Assembly (NCBI GenBank): GCA_005878835.1
Contig: VBMV01000057.1
Coordinates: forward strand, 1-64,000
Length of the DNA: 64,000 nucleotides
Source of the DNA: Gammaproteobacteria bacterium
GTDB lineage: Bacteria > Pseudomonadota > Gammaproteobacteria > Steroidobacterales > Steroidobacteraceae
Reading direction: 5' to 3'
Position numbers and translations under genes: made by a program. Below are positions 54,368 to 62,129 of this stretch, piece after piece. Within the stretch, counting starts at the first letter, position 1, and each line of letters starts with the position of its first letter. The notes below the pieces were generated by a model that saw only the letters and a list, made by a program, of their open reading frames with translations, ran no database searches and was not told the origin of the DNA.

Positions 54368-54742
54368 ATGAGACGCACGACATGGCTGGTGGCGATGGGT
54401 GCGGCACTCGCGATCGTGGCCGCTCAGGCCATCGCCCAGGCTTCGCATGAGAACAGCCAGCAGCAGAGGATGACGAGCTGCAACGCGGACGCGACAGCCA
54501 AGGGATTGAAGGGCGCCGAGCGCAGGACCTTCATGAAGAGCTGCCTGTCCGAGAAGAGCACGGCCGCCACCACCGGCGCCACTGCCGCGGCCTCGGGTGC
54601 GGCCGGCTCGGCCGCCGCGAAGGGCAGCACCCAGCAGGAAAAGATGAAGACCTGCAGCGCGGACGCCAGGAGCAAGGGCCTGAAGGGCGCCGACCGCAAG
54701 GCATTCATGAAGGATTGCCTGAGCGGCAGCACCGCTCACTAG
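54368..54742 (+). CDS. PsiF-repeat protein
   Basis: A 124-residue exported protein. A signal peptide ends near AIAQA; two PsiF repeats follow ([19 protein letters not shown] and [18 protein letters not shown]), joined by an Ala/Thr/Gly linker. Each repeat has two cysteines. psiF is phosphate-starvation-linked in E. coli, but the function is unknown. AAGGAG sits at a good distance before the ATG, fixing the start. Confidence 0.9.
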   Translation: MRRTTWLVAMGAALAIVAAQAIAQASHENSQQQRMTSCNADATAKGLKGAERRTFMKSCLSEKSTAATTGATAAASGAAGSAAAKGSTQQEKMKTCSADARSKGLKGADRKAFMKDCLSGSTAH

Positions 54743-54816
54743 CGCGCGCGGCACCCCGCCCGCGGTAGGGATTGAAGGGCCGGGCCCGGTCCGGCGTTGC
54801 GCGTTCGTATGCCTGC

Positions 54817-55320
54817 ATGAGCGAGGCACAGCCATCCTTCGCCGCAGGCGGTTGCACCTGCCGCGCGGTGCGTTTTTCGCTCACCAGCCGGCCACTCATC
54901 GTGCATTGCTGTCATTGCCGCTGGTGCCAGCGCGAGAGCGGCGCTTCCTTTGCGCTCAACGCCGTGATCGAGGCCGATCGCGTGGTGCTCGTTCAGGGAA
55001 GTCCCGAGCTGGTGATGACGCCGAGCAACAGCGGCAAGGGCCAGAAGATCGCCCGCTGCCCGGCGTGCCGTGTGGCCCTGTGGAGCACCTACGCCGGCGC
55101 CGGGGATGCGCTGCGCTTCGTGCGCGTGGGCACGCTCGATGACCCGGATTGCCTTCAGCCCGACATCCACATCTACACGGAGTCGAAACAGCCCTGGGTC
55201 GTGATCCCGGCCGGCGCGCGGGCCGCGAGCCAGTACTACCGGCGCAGCGAGGTCTGGAGCGCCGAGAGTCTCGCGCGGCGCGAGCGGCTGCTCGGGTTGA
55301 TCAAGGAGTCGGGGAGCTAA
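54817..55320 (+). CDS. GFA family (glutathione-dependent formaldehyde-activating enzyme-like) protein
   Basis: A 167-residue zinc protein. Cys13/Cys15 (GGCTCRAVRF), the HCCHCRWCQ cluster and a later CPACR provide the usual seven-cysteine zinc sites; SGASFALNAV is also typical. The family name comes from one member, and most members have no proven substrate. It appears to be a single-gene unit. Confidence 0.87.
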   Translation: MSEAQPSFAAGGCTCRAVRFSLTSRPLIVHCCHCRWCQRESGASFALNAVIEADRVVLVQGSPELVMTPSNSGKGQKIARCPACRVALWSTYAGAGDALRFVRVGTLDDPDCLQPDIHIYTESKQPWVVIPAGARAASQYYRRSEVWSAESLARRERLLGLIKESGS

Positions 55321-55406
55321 GGCGCAAGGGCACCCGGTGCGCCCCCGGCGCCACGGTGCGTGCCGGCCGGTGAGCTGCGGGCGCCGACAGCGCGGCTGCG
55401 GGTTTT

Positions 55407-55427
55407 GATATAGAAAATCTGCATATC
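55407..55427. promoter_or_regulatory. LysR-type T-N11-A box before the aminomuconate operon
   Basis: GATAT and ATATC flank exactly 11 bases, a perfect interrupted dyad of the LysR type. Its centre is about 65 bases before the transcription start predicted from the TACAAT box, the usual place of a LysR recognition site. Confidence 0.55.
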
Positions 55428-55469
55428 TGAAGGGCAAAATACGATTATTCCTTGGGTGCCCCCCGCTCC

Positions 55470-55475
55470 TACAAT
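55470..55475 (+). promoter_or_regulatory. Possible -10 box of the aminomuconate operon
   Basis: TACAAT matches TATAAT at five of six positions in GC-rich surroundings. No good -35 lies 16-18 bases upstream, as is common at activator-dependent promoters. Confidence 0.35.
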
Positions 55476-55530
55476 CGCCAGCGCACCGAGCAAATCCACA
55501 CAGGAATTCAGTCCGAACGACGCACCCGGG

Positions 55531-57015
55531 ATGCCCAGCGAAGTCCACCCGTACCCCTTCACCGGCCGCCAGCTCCCCTGCCTCGTCGGGGGCGAGTTCG
55601 TGCGCCAGGGACGCACGTTCGAGAACATCAATCCCGTCAACGGCGCCGCCGTCTGCACGGTCACCGAGGCGGACGATGCGCTCGTCGAGCGCGCGGTGCA
55701 GGCCGCGCGCGCCGCGCTGCGCGGGCCATGGGCGCGCCTGTCGATGCCCGAGCGCTGCGCGCTGCTGCGCAAGGTGGCGCAGTGCATCGAGCAGCGCTTC
55801 GCCGAGTTCGTGAGCGCCGAAATCGCCGACACCGGCAAGACGCTGCAGCAGGCGAGCTCGCTCGACATCCCGCGGGGAGCTGCCAACTTCCGCGCCTATG
55901 CGGATTTCGCGCTGGCGCGCGGCTCGGAGTGCTTCGAGATGGGCACGCCCGATGGCCGCGGCGCGCTCAACTACTCGGTGCACAAGCCCGTCGGCGTGGT
56001 GGCGATCATCGCGCCGTGGAACCTGCCGTTCCTGCTCATGACCTGGAAAGTCGCCCCGGCGCTGGCGTGCGGCAATGCCGTGGTCGCCAAGCCCTCCGAG
56101 GAGACCCCCTCCTCGGCGGCGCTGCTCGCGGAGGTGATGCAGGAGGCCGGCGTGCCGCCCGGGGTTTTCAACCTGGTGCATGGTTTCGGGGCCGGCTCCA
56201 CCGGCGAGGCGCTGGTCCGTCACCCCGATGTGAATGCCATTGCCTTCACCGGTGAGTCGGCGACCGGGGCGGCCATCATGAGAAGCGCCGCGGACTCGGT
56301 GAAGGCGCTGTCTTTCGAGCTCGGCGGCAAGAACGCCGCCGTGGTGTTTGCAGACGCGGACTTCGAGACGGCCGTGAGCGGCACCATGCGCTCGGTGTTC
56401 TCCAACTGCGGGCAGGTGTGCCTGTGCTCCGAGCGCGTCTACGTAGAGCGCCCGATCTTCGAGCGCTTCGTGGAGGCGCTCAGCGCACGGGCGCGCGCGC
56501 TCAAGATCGGCGGGCCGTACGAGGGCGCGGACCTGGGACCGCTGATCTCGCGCGCGCACCGCGAGAAAGTTCTGTCCTACTACCGCCTGGCGCGCGAGGA
56601 GCACGGCGAAATCGTCTGTGGCGGCGGCGTGCCGGCCTTTGGTGATGAGCGCGATCGCGGCGCCTTCATCGAGCCGACCATCGTGCGCGGCCTCGCGGAA
56701 GGATCGCGCTGCGTCAAGGAGGAGATCTTCGGTCCCGTCTGCCACGTGGCGCCGTTCGATTCCGAAGAGCAGGCGGTGCAGCTGGCGAACGACACCCGCT
56801 ATGGGCTGGCGGCTGCCGTGTGGACCTCGAATCTGCAGCGCGCCCATCGCGTAGCCCGGCAGCTGGAAGTGGGCATCGCCTGGGTCAATGACTGGTATCT
56901 GCGCGACCTGCGCACGCCCTTCGGCGGGGTGAAGCTCTCGGGCATCGGCCGTGAGGGCGGGGCGCACTCGCTCGGCTTCTTCTCCGAGCCCATGAACATC
57001 TGCGTGAAGCTCTAG
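55531..57015 (+). CDS. 2-aminomuconate / 2-hydroxymuconate 6-semialdehyde dehydrogenase
   Basis: A 494-residue NAD-dependent aldehyde dehydrogenase. It has APWNLPFLL for cofactor binding, [12 protein letters not shown] with the general-base Glu, and [10 protein letters not shown], where the first Cys after GQV is the likely nucleophile. The end motif [19 protein letters not shown] is characteristic of muconic-semialdehyde dehydrogenases. With the deaminase and ACMSD genes that follow, it should oxidise 2-aminomuconate semialdehyde in 3-hydroxyanthranilate breakdown. The ATG at [10 protein letters not shown] is preferred to an in-frame GTG 25 codons upstream. Confidence 0.9.
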   Translation: MPSEVHPYPFTGRQLPCLVGGEFVRQGRTFENINPVNGAAVCTVTEADDALVERAVQAARAALRGPWARLSMPERCALLRKVAQCIEQRFAEFVSAEIADTGKTLQQASSLDIPRGAANFRAYADFALARGSECFEMGTPDGRGALNYSVHKPVGVVAIIAPWNLPFLLMTWKVAPALACGNAVVAKPSEETPSSAALLAEVMQEAGVPPGVFNLVHGFGAGSTGEALVRHPDVNAIAFTGESATGAAIMRSAADSVKALSFELGGKNAAVVFADADFETAVSGTMRSVFSNCGQVCLCSERVYVERPIFERFVEALSARARALKIGGPYEGADLGPLISRAHREKVLSYYRLAREEHGEIVCGGGVPAFGDERDRGAFIEPTIVRGLAEGSRCVKEEIFGPVCHVAPFDSEEQAVQLANDTRYGLAAAVWTSNLQRAHRVARQLEVGIAWVNDWYLRDLRTPFGGVKLSGIGREGGAHSLGFFSEPMNICVKL

Positions 57016-57031
57016 GGGCGCTGGTGGCGGG

Positions 57032-57523
57032 ATGGCGCGCATGAGGGCAGACGAGGCAGGCCGCGCCGCCGCGCGCGCGGACAGTGCCGTGGTTGCGGGC
57101 AAGGCGCGGCCGCGCGGGACTTTCCCGCACTTCCGCCGCGCCGGCGATTTCATCTTCGTGTCGGGCACCAGCGCCCGGCGGGCCGACGATTCCATCGCCG
57201 GGGCGCAGCGCGATGCCAGCGGCCGGACGGTACTCGACATTCGCGCCCAGACACGCGCCGTGCTGGAGAACATCCGCGACATTCTCGCCACTGCCGGCGC
57301 GAGCCTCGCCGATGTGGTCGAGGTGAGCAGCTATCTGGTGAGCATGGCCGACTTCAACGCTTACAACGAGGTCTACAGCGAGTTCTTCGGCTATGCGGGT
57401 CCGGCGCGCACCACCGTGGCGGTGGCGCAGCTGCCGCACCCGCAGCTGTTGATCGAGATCAGGGCGATTGCCTATCGCCCGGCGGGCCGGCCCGATGACG
57501 CACCGCCGGGCGCGGCCCCTTAA
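57032..57523 (+). CDS. RidA-family 2-aminomuconate deaminase
   Basis: A 163-residue YjgF/RidA-fold protein. The string [35 protein letters not shown] and [21 protein letters not shown] closely fits 2-aminomuconate deaminases of the nitrobenzoate and kynurenine pathways, not general RidA. It removes the amino group from 2-aminomuconate. The first ~25 residues are a variable extension; a second in-frame ATG 9 bp on is possible. Confidence 0.9.
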   Translation: MARMRADEAGRAAARADSAVVAGKARPRGTFPHFRRAGDFIFVSGTSARRADDSIAGAQRDASGRTVLDIRAQTRAVLENIRDILATAGASLADVVEVSSYLVSMADFNAYNEVYSEFFGYAGPARTTVAVAQLPHPQLLIEIRAIAYRPAGRPDDAPPGAAP

Positions 57524-57532
57524 GGAGCTGTC

Positions 57533-58576
57533 ATGAGGATGGTCGACATTCATACCCATTTTCTGCCGCGTACCTGGCCGGACCTCGCCGCGCGCTTTGG
57601 CACGCCGGACTGGCCGTGGCTGCGGCATTGCGGTGCGGGCCGGGCGATGCTCATGGTCGGTGAGCGGGAATTTCGCCCGGTTACTTCGGCCTGCTGGGAC
57701 CCGGCGGTGCGACTCGAGGCCATGGATCGCGACGGCGTGGACGTGCAGATCATGTGCGCCACGCCGCTGCTGTTTTCCTATCAGCGGCCGCCGGCGCAGG
57801 GGCTCGAGTGCGCGCGCCTGTTCAACGATGCCGCGCGCGAGATCTGCGCTCACGCGCCGCGGCGGCTCAAGTCCCTGTGCCAGGTGCCGCTGCAGGATAC
57901 CGAGCTCGCCTGCCGGGAGTTGAGCCGGGCGATGACCGAGGGCCACGTGGGCGTGCATATCGGCAACCATGTGGGCGCGCGCGACCTCAGCGACGCGGGG
58001 CTCATCACCTTCCTGCAGCACTGCGCCGCCGAGGGCGCGGCGGTGTTCGTGCATCCCTGGGACATGATGGCGCCGGAGCGCATGGCCAGGTACCAGCTCC
58101 CGTGGCTGGTGGCCATGCCGGCGGAAACGCAGCTGTCGATCCTGTGGCTGATCCTGTCGGGCGCCTTCGAGCGCCTGCCGCGCTCGCTCAAGCTGTGCTT
58201 CGCGCACGGCGGCGGCAGCTTTCCTTACCTACTCGGGCGCGTCGACAATGCCTGGCGCAACCGCGACGTAGTGCGCGAGGACTGCCCGCGTCTGCCGTCC
58301 TCCTACGTCGACCGGTTCCACGTCGACGCGGCTGTGTTCAGCGGCGACGCGCTCGCGTTTCTGGTCAAGATCATGGGCGAGGACCGCGTCATGCTCGGTT
58401 CCGACTACCCCTTCCCGCTCGGGGAGCAACAGGTCGGCAGCCTCATCCGCTCCCACGAGGCGCTGCCGGTGCCAACCCGCGAGAAGCTCCTGCACGAGAA
58501 CGCCAGCGCTTTCTTTGGCCTCGATGCCGGACGGATCGCCGTGAGCGGCGCAGCGGCCGTGCGCCGCAGCGCCTGA
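57533..58576 (+). CDS. 2-amino-3-carboxymuconate-6-semialdehyde decarboxylase (ACMSD)
   Basis: A 347-residue amidohydrolase-fold metal decarboxylase. Zinc ligands are His7 and His9 (DIHTHF), the His of FVHPWDMM and the Asp of LGSDYPFPLGEQ; FAHGGGSF supplies the active-site His. Long stretches match known bacterial ACMSD (NAWRNRDVVREDCPR, LVAMPAETQL). It decarboxylates the ring-cleavage product of 3-hydroxyanthranilate and thus precedes the dehydrogenase in the pathway. AAGGAG lies in the 9-bp gap before its ATG. It ends the operon. Confidence 0.94.
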   Translation: MRMVDIHTHFLPRTWPDLAARFGTPDWPWLRHCGAGRAMLMVGEREFRPVTSACWDPAVRLEAMDRDGVDVQIMCATPLLFSYQRPPAQGLECARLFNDAAREICAHAPRRLKSLCQVPLQDTELACRELSRAMTEGHVGVHIGNHVGARDLSDAGLITFLQHCAAEGAAVFVHPWDMMAPERMARYQLPWLVAMPAETQLSILWLILSGAFERLPRSLKLCFAHGGGSFPYLLGRVDNAWRNRDVVREDCPRLPSSYVDRFHVDAAVFSGDALAFLVKIMGEDRVMLGSDYPFPLGEQQVGSLIRSHEALPVPTREKLLHENASAFFGLDAGRIAVSGAAAVRRSA

Positions 58577-58646
58577 AGCAGCGCACCGGGCAGCGCCGAG
58601 GAGACAGCGGCATGGGCGAGCGCTGCGCGTTGGTCGTCCCGAACGC

Positions 58647-59009
58647 CTATTCCACGCGCAGCGTCGCCTTCATTGTCGGATGCAGCACGCATGCGTAAGC
58701 GAATTCGCCCGCCTTCCTGGCCGTGTACTGCCACGATCGTCCCGGGGCAATCTCGTGGGAATCGAATGACTTGCCCTCCGCCGTTACGGTGTGCGGGAAC
58801 GGATCGCGGTTGACCCAGACAATCGTGTCGCCGGCTTTGACCGTGAGGACCTGCGGATCGAACCGCAGACTATCGATCACCACCGTATGCGTCGTGGTCC
58901 TCGGGCCCGCAGTAGCCGCAGCCCAGCGCTCGCCGGGCGGCAGGCCGAGCGTCGAGGCGGTCGCGAGCGCAATCAGGAGCGGCCTGACGGTCGCCCTGAA
59001 GCACAGCAT
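58647..59009 (-). CDS. Exported cupredoxin (plastocyanin/amicyanin-like)
   Basis: A 120-residue small copper protein. A signal peptide is followed by HTVVIDSLRFDPQVLTVKAGD. The type 1 copper ligands are the His of DPFPHTV and the Cys, His and Met of YACVLHPTMKATL. It would carry electrons in the periplasm. It overlaps the stop of the DUF4142 gene (ATGA) and thus belongs to the sigma-factor operon. Confidence 0.88.
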   Translation of the reverse strand: MLCFRATVRPLLIALATASTLGLPPGERWAAATAGPRTTTHTVVIDSLRFDPQVLTVKAGDTIVWVNRDPFPHTVTAEGKSFDSHEIAPGRSWQYTARKAGEFAYACVLHPTMKATLRVE

Positions 59010-59533
59010 CAGCTCTTCCCGGCAAGGGGTGCCTGAATCCTCTTTGCGTGCTCGAGATGCGCTACAAATGCCGGCCGAACCTTCACCAACAGGGCCTTGA
59101 GCTCTGCGTTCTTCGCGCTCGGGATCAAGACCTTATCCATGGCCTCCAGAACCTGCTCGTGATAGGCGACCTCGTGATCCACGTAGGCCTTGTCGAACGC
59201 GGCACCTTCCAGGCCCTTGAGGTTGCGCAGATTCTGCTCACCACCCGACTTCAGGCTCTGGCTGGTCGGATTGTCCTGCGGCGTCACCTTGAGCTTCGTT
59301 ACCAGCTCGACCGCCGATTTGTTGACTCCGGTGTGATCAACGATCATGCGCTTGGCGAACTCCTTGACGTCCTTGGTGTGCGACCTCGAGGCGGCAAGCT
59401 TGCCCGCGTCGATGTCGACCTGGTTCGCCGTGACCACGATGGCGGCAATCTGTGCGTCGTTGGGCTCCTCGGCGGCCACCGCTGCGGTCGTGAGGCACAG
59501 GCTTGTCGCAATGACGACACCAATCATTCTCAT
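59009..59533 (-). CDS. DUF4142 exported helical protein
   Basis: A 174-residue periplasmic protein. A signal peptide ends near AAVAAEE; the rest is a long four-helix, ferritin-like DUF4142 domain (FAKRMIVDHTGVNKSAVEL ... DKAYVDHEVAYHEQVLEAM) with conserved His residues. Function is unknown; members often follow ECF sigma genes and respond to envelope or oxidative stress. GAGGAG precedes the ATG, and a sigma-type promoter lies just upstream. Confidence 0.87.
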   Translation of the reverse strand: MRMIGVVIATSLCLTTAAVAAEEPNDAQIAAIVVTANQVDIDAGKLAASRSHTKDVKEFAKRMIVDHTGVNKSAVELVTKLKVTPQDNPTSQSLKSGGEQNLRNLKGLEGAAFDKAYVDHEVAYHEQVLEAMDKVLIPSAKNAELKALLVKVRPAFVAHLEHAKRIQAPLAGKS

Positions 59534-59554
59534 GAGTAAACTCCTCGGTACGGG

Positions 59555-59586
59555 CATTAGATGCGGCGGGGCTGCGCTGCGTTTCC
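59555..59586 (-). promoter_or_regulatory. ECF-type promoter before the DUF4142 gene
   Basis: The reverse strand has GGAAAC, 18 bases, then ATCTAATG. The -10 octamer includes the stop codon of the sigma gene and is identical to that of the sigma gene's own promoter. Confidence 0.5.
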
Positions 59587-60291
59587 AGCAGTCGCCGCGG
59601 CCGCGAGCGCCCGGCGCTGCGCGAGGACTCCCGCGACGACACGATCGCACCGTTCGCCCCCGAACTTGAAGACATCGCCGGTCGCCAGGTCGAGCTCACC
59701 TGCCAGCGACTCGCGCAGCATCCCGCGGGCCCGGAACAAACGCGACCGCACGGTCGCTTCGGGGATCGAAAGACACGCCGCGGTCTCGGCCACCGACAGC
59801 TCCTCGAGCTCCCGCAAAGCGAACACACTACGAAATGCCACCGGCAGCTCGTCGATCTTGCGCTCCAGCAGGCGCCGCATGTCCGTTCGCGTGGTGGATT
59901 GCTCCGGCGACTCGGCGGATTCCTCGGGCACAGCGTACGCTGCGCCGCGGGGCGCGTCGGGTCGCATTTCGTTGAGGTGCACGACGATTCTGTCGCGGTG
60001 ACGCTTGCGTCGAAGCGCGAGCGCCTTGTTGATCACGATGCGCGTCAGCCACGTCGAGAGCTTTGCGTCGGCGCGAAAGTCGGCGATGTGGCGATACGCG
60101 GTGAGATATGCTTCCTGCAGAACATCCTCGGCGTCAGCGGCGTCCTTGAGAATGGCGCGCGCAACACGAAAGAGCCTGCTGTTGTTGCGGCGCATCAAGA
60201 ATTCGAACGCGCCTTCGTCGTCACGCCCGATGCGCCGTGCAAGCTCTGCATCGTGGACCGAAGCGTCTGACAGGAGGGGCGACGAGGACAT
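59557..60291 (-). CDS. ECF-family RNA polymerase sigma factor
   Basis: A 244-residue sigma-70-family factor. Region 2 reads FRVARAILKDAADAEDVLQEAYL and FRADAKLSTWLTRIVIN; region 4 reads LPVAFRSVFALRELEELSVAETA with the helix-turn-helix PEATVRSRLFRARG. A C-terminal extension (FKFGGERCDRVVAGVL) is typical of a subgroup of proteobacterial ECF factors. No anti-sigma gene is adjacent. The start at MSSSPLL is chosen because an upstream ATG overlaps the promoter's own -10 box. Confidence 0.9.
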   Translation of the reverse strand: MSSSPLLSDASVHDAELARRIGRDDEGAFEFLMRRNNSRLFRVARAILKDAADAEDVLQEAYLTAYRHIADFRADAKLSTWLTRIVINKALALRRKRHRDRIVVHLNEMRPDAPRGAAYAVPEESAESPEQSTTRTDMRRLLERKIDELPVAFRSVFALRELEELSVAETAACLSIPEATVRSRLFRARGMLRESLAGELDLATGDVFKFGGERCDRVVAGVLAQRRALAAAATAGNAAQPRRI

Positions 60292-60315
60292 GGGGACTTC
60301 GCTGTGGGAGCAACA

Positions 60316-60346
60316 CATTAGATGCCCGAGCCGGCACCGGGGTTCC
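60316..60346 (-). promoter_or_regulatory. ECF-type promoter before the sigma factor gene
   Basis: The reverse strand has GGAACC, 17 bases, then ATCTAATG, fitting ECF promoters of the GGAAC / TCTAA kind. The expected start of transcription near 60309 leaves a short leader to the ATG at 60291. Autoregulation is the simple reading. Confidence 0.55.
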
Positions 60347-60390
60347 GGGAAAGCTCCGCACCCCGGCCCCGAGCTGCGAAAGAGCGGTGC

Positions 60391-61350
60391 ATGACCTCGA
60401 TACGACTCGAGCGCTGGATCGCGCGAAAGTTCCGCCTGCGCCACGTCGAGCTGATCGCCGCCCTCTACGAGTGCCGCAGCATCCTCAAGGCCTCCAGGCG
60501 CCTGAGCCTCACCCAGCCGACTCTCACCAAGGCGCTGCAGGACGTGGAGGCGACGCTCGGCCTGCCGCTGTTCGAGCGCAGCAACCGCGGGCTCGAGCCG
60601 ACCCCGTACGGGGAAATCTTCGCACGGCACGCCAAGATCGTGCTGGCGCAGCTGCGGCACGCGGCCGAGGAGCTGGAGAGCCTGCGCGTCGGCTACAGCG
60701 GCAAGGTTACGGTGGGCACGCTGCTCGCCGCTTCCGCCAGCATCCTGCCCGATGCCATTGCGCGGCTGAAGATCGAGCGGCCCGGGGTCGCCATCAGCGT
60801 CGTGGTCGGCACCTATGACATCCTCGTGCCCTCCCTCCTGGTCGGCGATCTGGATATGGTGCTCGGGCGCCTGCCCGAGGAGGGCCGCAGCAGTGCGCTG
60901 CTGTACGAGGAGTTCTACGCCGAGCCGATCTGCCTGGTCACGCGGCCGGGGCACCCGCTGCAGCGCAAGCGCCGGCTCGGGCTGCGCGACCTGGTGAACG
61001 AGGCGTGGCTGCTGCCGTTGCCGGAGACCACGCTGCGGCGGCAGATCGAGCGCGCGTTCCTCGAGGCACACGCGCCGCTGCCCAGGAACGTGATCGAATC
61101 GGTGTCGATCCTCACCAATCGTGTGTTGCTGCGCAAATCCGACTCGATCGGCGTCATGCCCTATCACGTGGCGCTGGATGACGTGGAGCACAAGCTGCTG
61201 TCGATCCTGCCGGTGAAGCTCAAATCCATGGAAACTCCGGTGGGCGCCATCCTGCGTGCGCCCGGCAACCTGCCGCCCGCGGCCACGGCGCTGCTCGAGT
61301 GTCTGCGACTCGCGGCCCGGGATGTGCCATCGCCACGCGCACGACCATGA
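60391..61350 (+). CDS. LysR-type transcriptional regulator
   Basis: A 319-residue regulator. The winged helix (residues 15-75) reads LRHVELIAALYECRSILKASRRLSL with recognition helix TQPTLTKALQDVEATLG. The effector domain begins at about 95 (VTVGTLLAASASILPDAI). It diverges from the sigma gene and is coupled to the DDAH gene by ATGA. It is the only LysR gene in the window, hence a candidate for the box before the aminomuconate operon, though 5 kb away. Confidence 0.9.
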   Translation: MTSIRLERWIARKFRLRHVELIAALYECRSILKASRRLSLTQPTLTKALQDVEATLGLPLFERSNRGLEPTPYGEIFARHAKIVLAQLRHAAEELESLRVGYSGKVTVGTLLAASASILPDAIARLKIERPGVAISVVVGTYDILVPSLLVGDLDMVLGRLPEEGRSSALLYEEFYAEPICLVTRPGHPLQRKRRLGLRDLVNEAWLLPLPETTLRRQIERAFLEAHAPLPRNVIESVSILTNRVLLRKSDSIGVMPYHVALDDVEHKLLSILPVKLKSMETPVGAILRAPGNLPPAATALLECLRLAARDVPSPRARP

Positions 61351-62129
61351 TCGCCTTCGTGAGAGAAGTGGGGGAATCGCTCGCGCGCTGTGAGCTCACT
61401 CATCTGGCGCGTGCTCCGATCGACGTGCCGCAGGCGCGGCGCCAGCACGCGCAGTATGTCGCCGCGCTCACCGCGCTCGGCTGCCGCATCGAGTGGTTGC
61501 CGCCGCTCGCCCAGCACCCCGACGGGGTATTCGTCGAGGATACCGCGGTGCTGGTGCCGGAAGTCGCGCTCATCACGCGGCCCGGCGCCGCCTCGCGTCG
61601 CGAGGAAGTCGAGAGCGTCGCCGCCGTGCTCGCGCGGCACGTGCCGGTGCGGCGGGTGAGCGATCCGGCCTGCCTCGAGGGAGGCGACGTGCTGCGGATC
61701 GACCGCACGCTGTATGTCGGGGCAACCGGGCGCACCAATGCGGCCGGCGTTGCACAGCTCGCGGAAGGCTTAGCACCCTTCGGCTACGCGGTGCGCGAGG
61801 TCGCGCTGCGAGGGTGCCTGCACCTGAAGAGCGCCTGCACCTTCATTGCCCCGGACGTGCTGCTGGTGAACCCTTCGTGGACCGATCCAAAGGCGTTCGA
61901 TGTGGGCGTCGTCATCGCGGTGGATCCGCACGAGCCGTTCGCGGCCAACACCCTGACGCTGCGCGGGCTCACCCTGGTGAGCAGCGCCTATCCGCGCACG
62001 CAGCGCGCTCTGGAGGCAGCCGGAATCGCCACCCGTGCCGTGGAGGTGGGTGAGCTGCACAAGGCGGAAGCGGCGCTCACCTGCATGAGCCTGCTGTGGG
62101 AGCCCCGGGGCGCACTCAACTCGCCGTGA
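61347..62129 (+). CDS. Dimethylarginine dimethylaminohydrolase (DDAH)-family protein
   Basis: A 260-residue pentein-fold hydrolase. FVEDTAVLVPEVALITRPGA holds the substrate Glu/Asp; CLEGGDVLR, LHLKSACTFI (catalytic His) and the C-terminal AALTCMSLL (nucleophile Cys) are all in place. The family opens guanidino groups, giving citrulline plus dimethylamine in DDAH. The substrate may be methylarginine or another guanidine compound. It starts inside the stop of the LysR gene, which therefore probably senses its substrate. Confidence 0.87.
   Translation: MIAFVREVGESLARCELTHLARAPIDVPQARRQHAQYVAALTALGCRIEWLPPLAQHPDGVFVEDTAVLVPEVALITRPGAASRREEVESVAAVLARHVPVRRVSDPACLEGGDVLRIDRTLYVGATGRTNAAGVAQLAEGLAPFGYAVREVALRGCLHLKSACTFIAPDVLLVNPSWTDPKAFDVGVVIAVDPHEPFAANTLTLRGLTLVSSAYPRTQRALEAAGIATRAVEVGELHKAEAALTCMSLLWEPRGALNSP

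Noticed and set aside
52461-54407. Upstream extension of the crcB frame antisense to the DUF885 gene
   Set aside because: CrcB begins at MWKLIAAIS; the extension has no known domain and lies opposite a well-supported peptidase gene.
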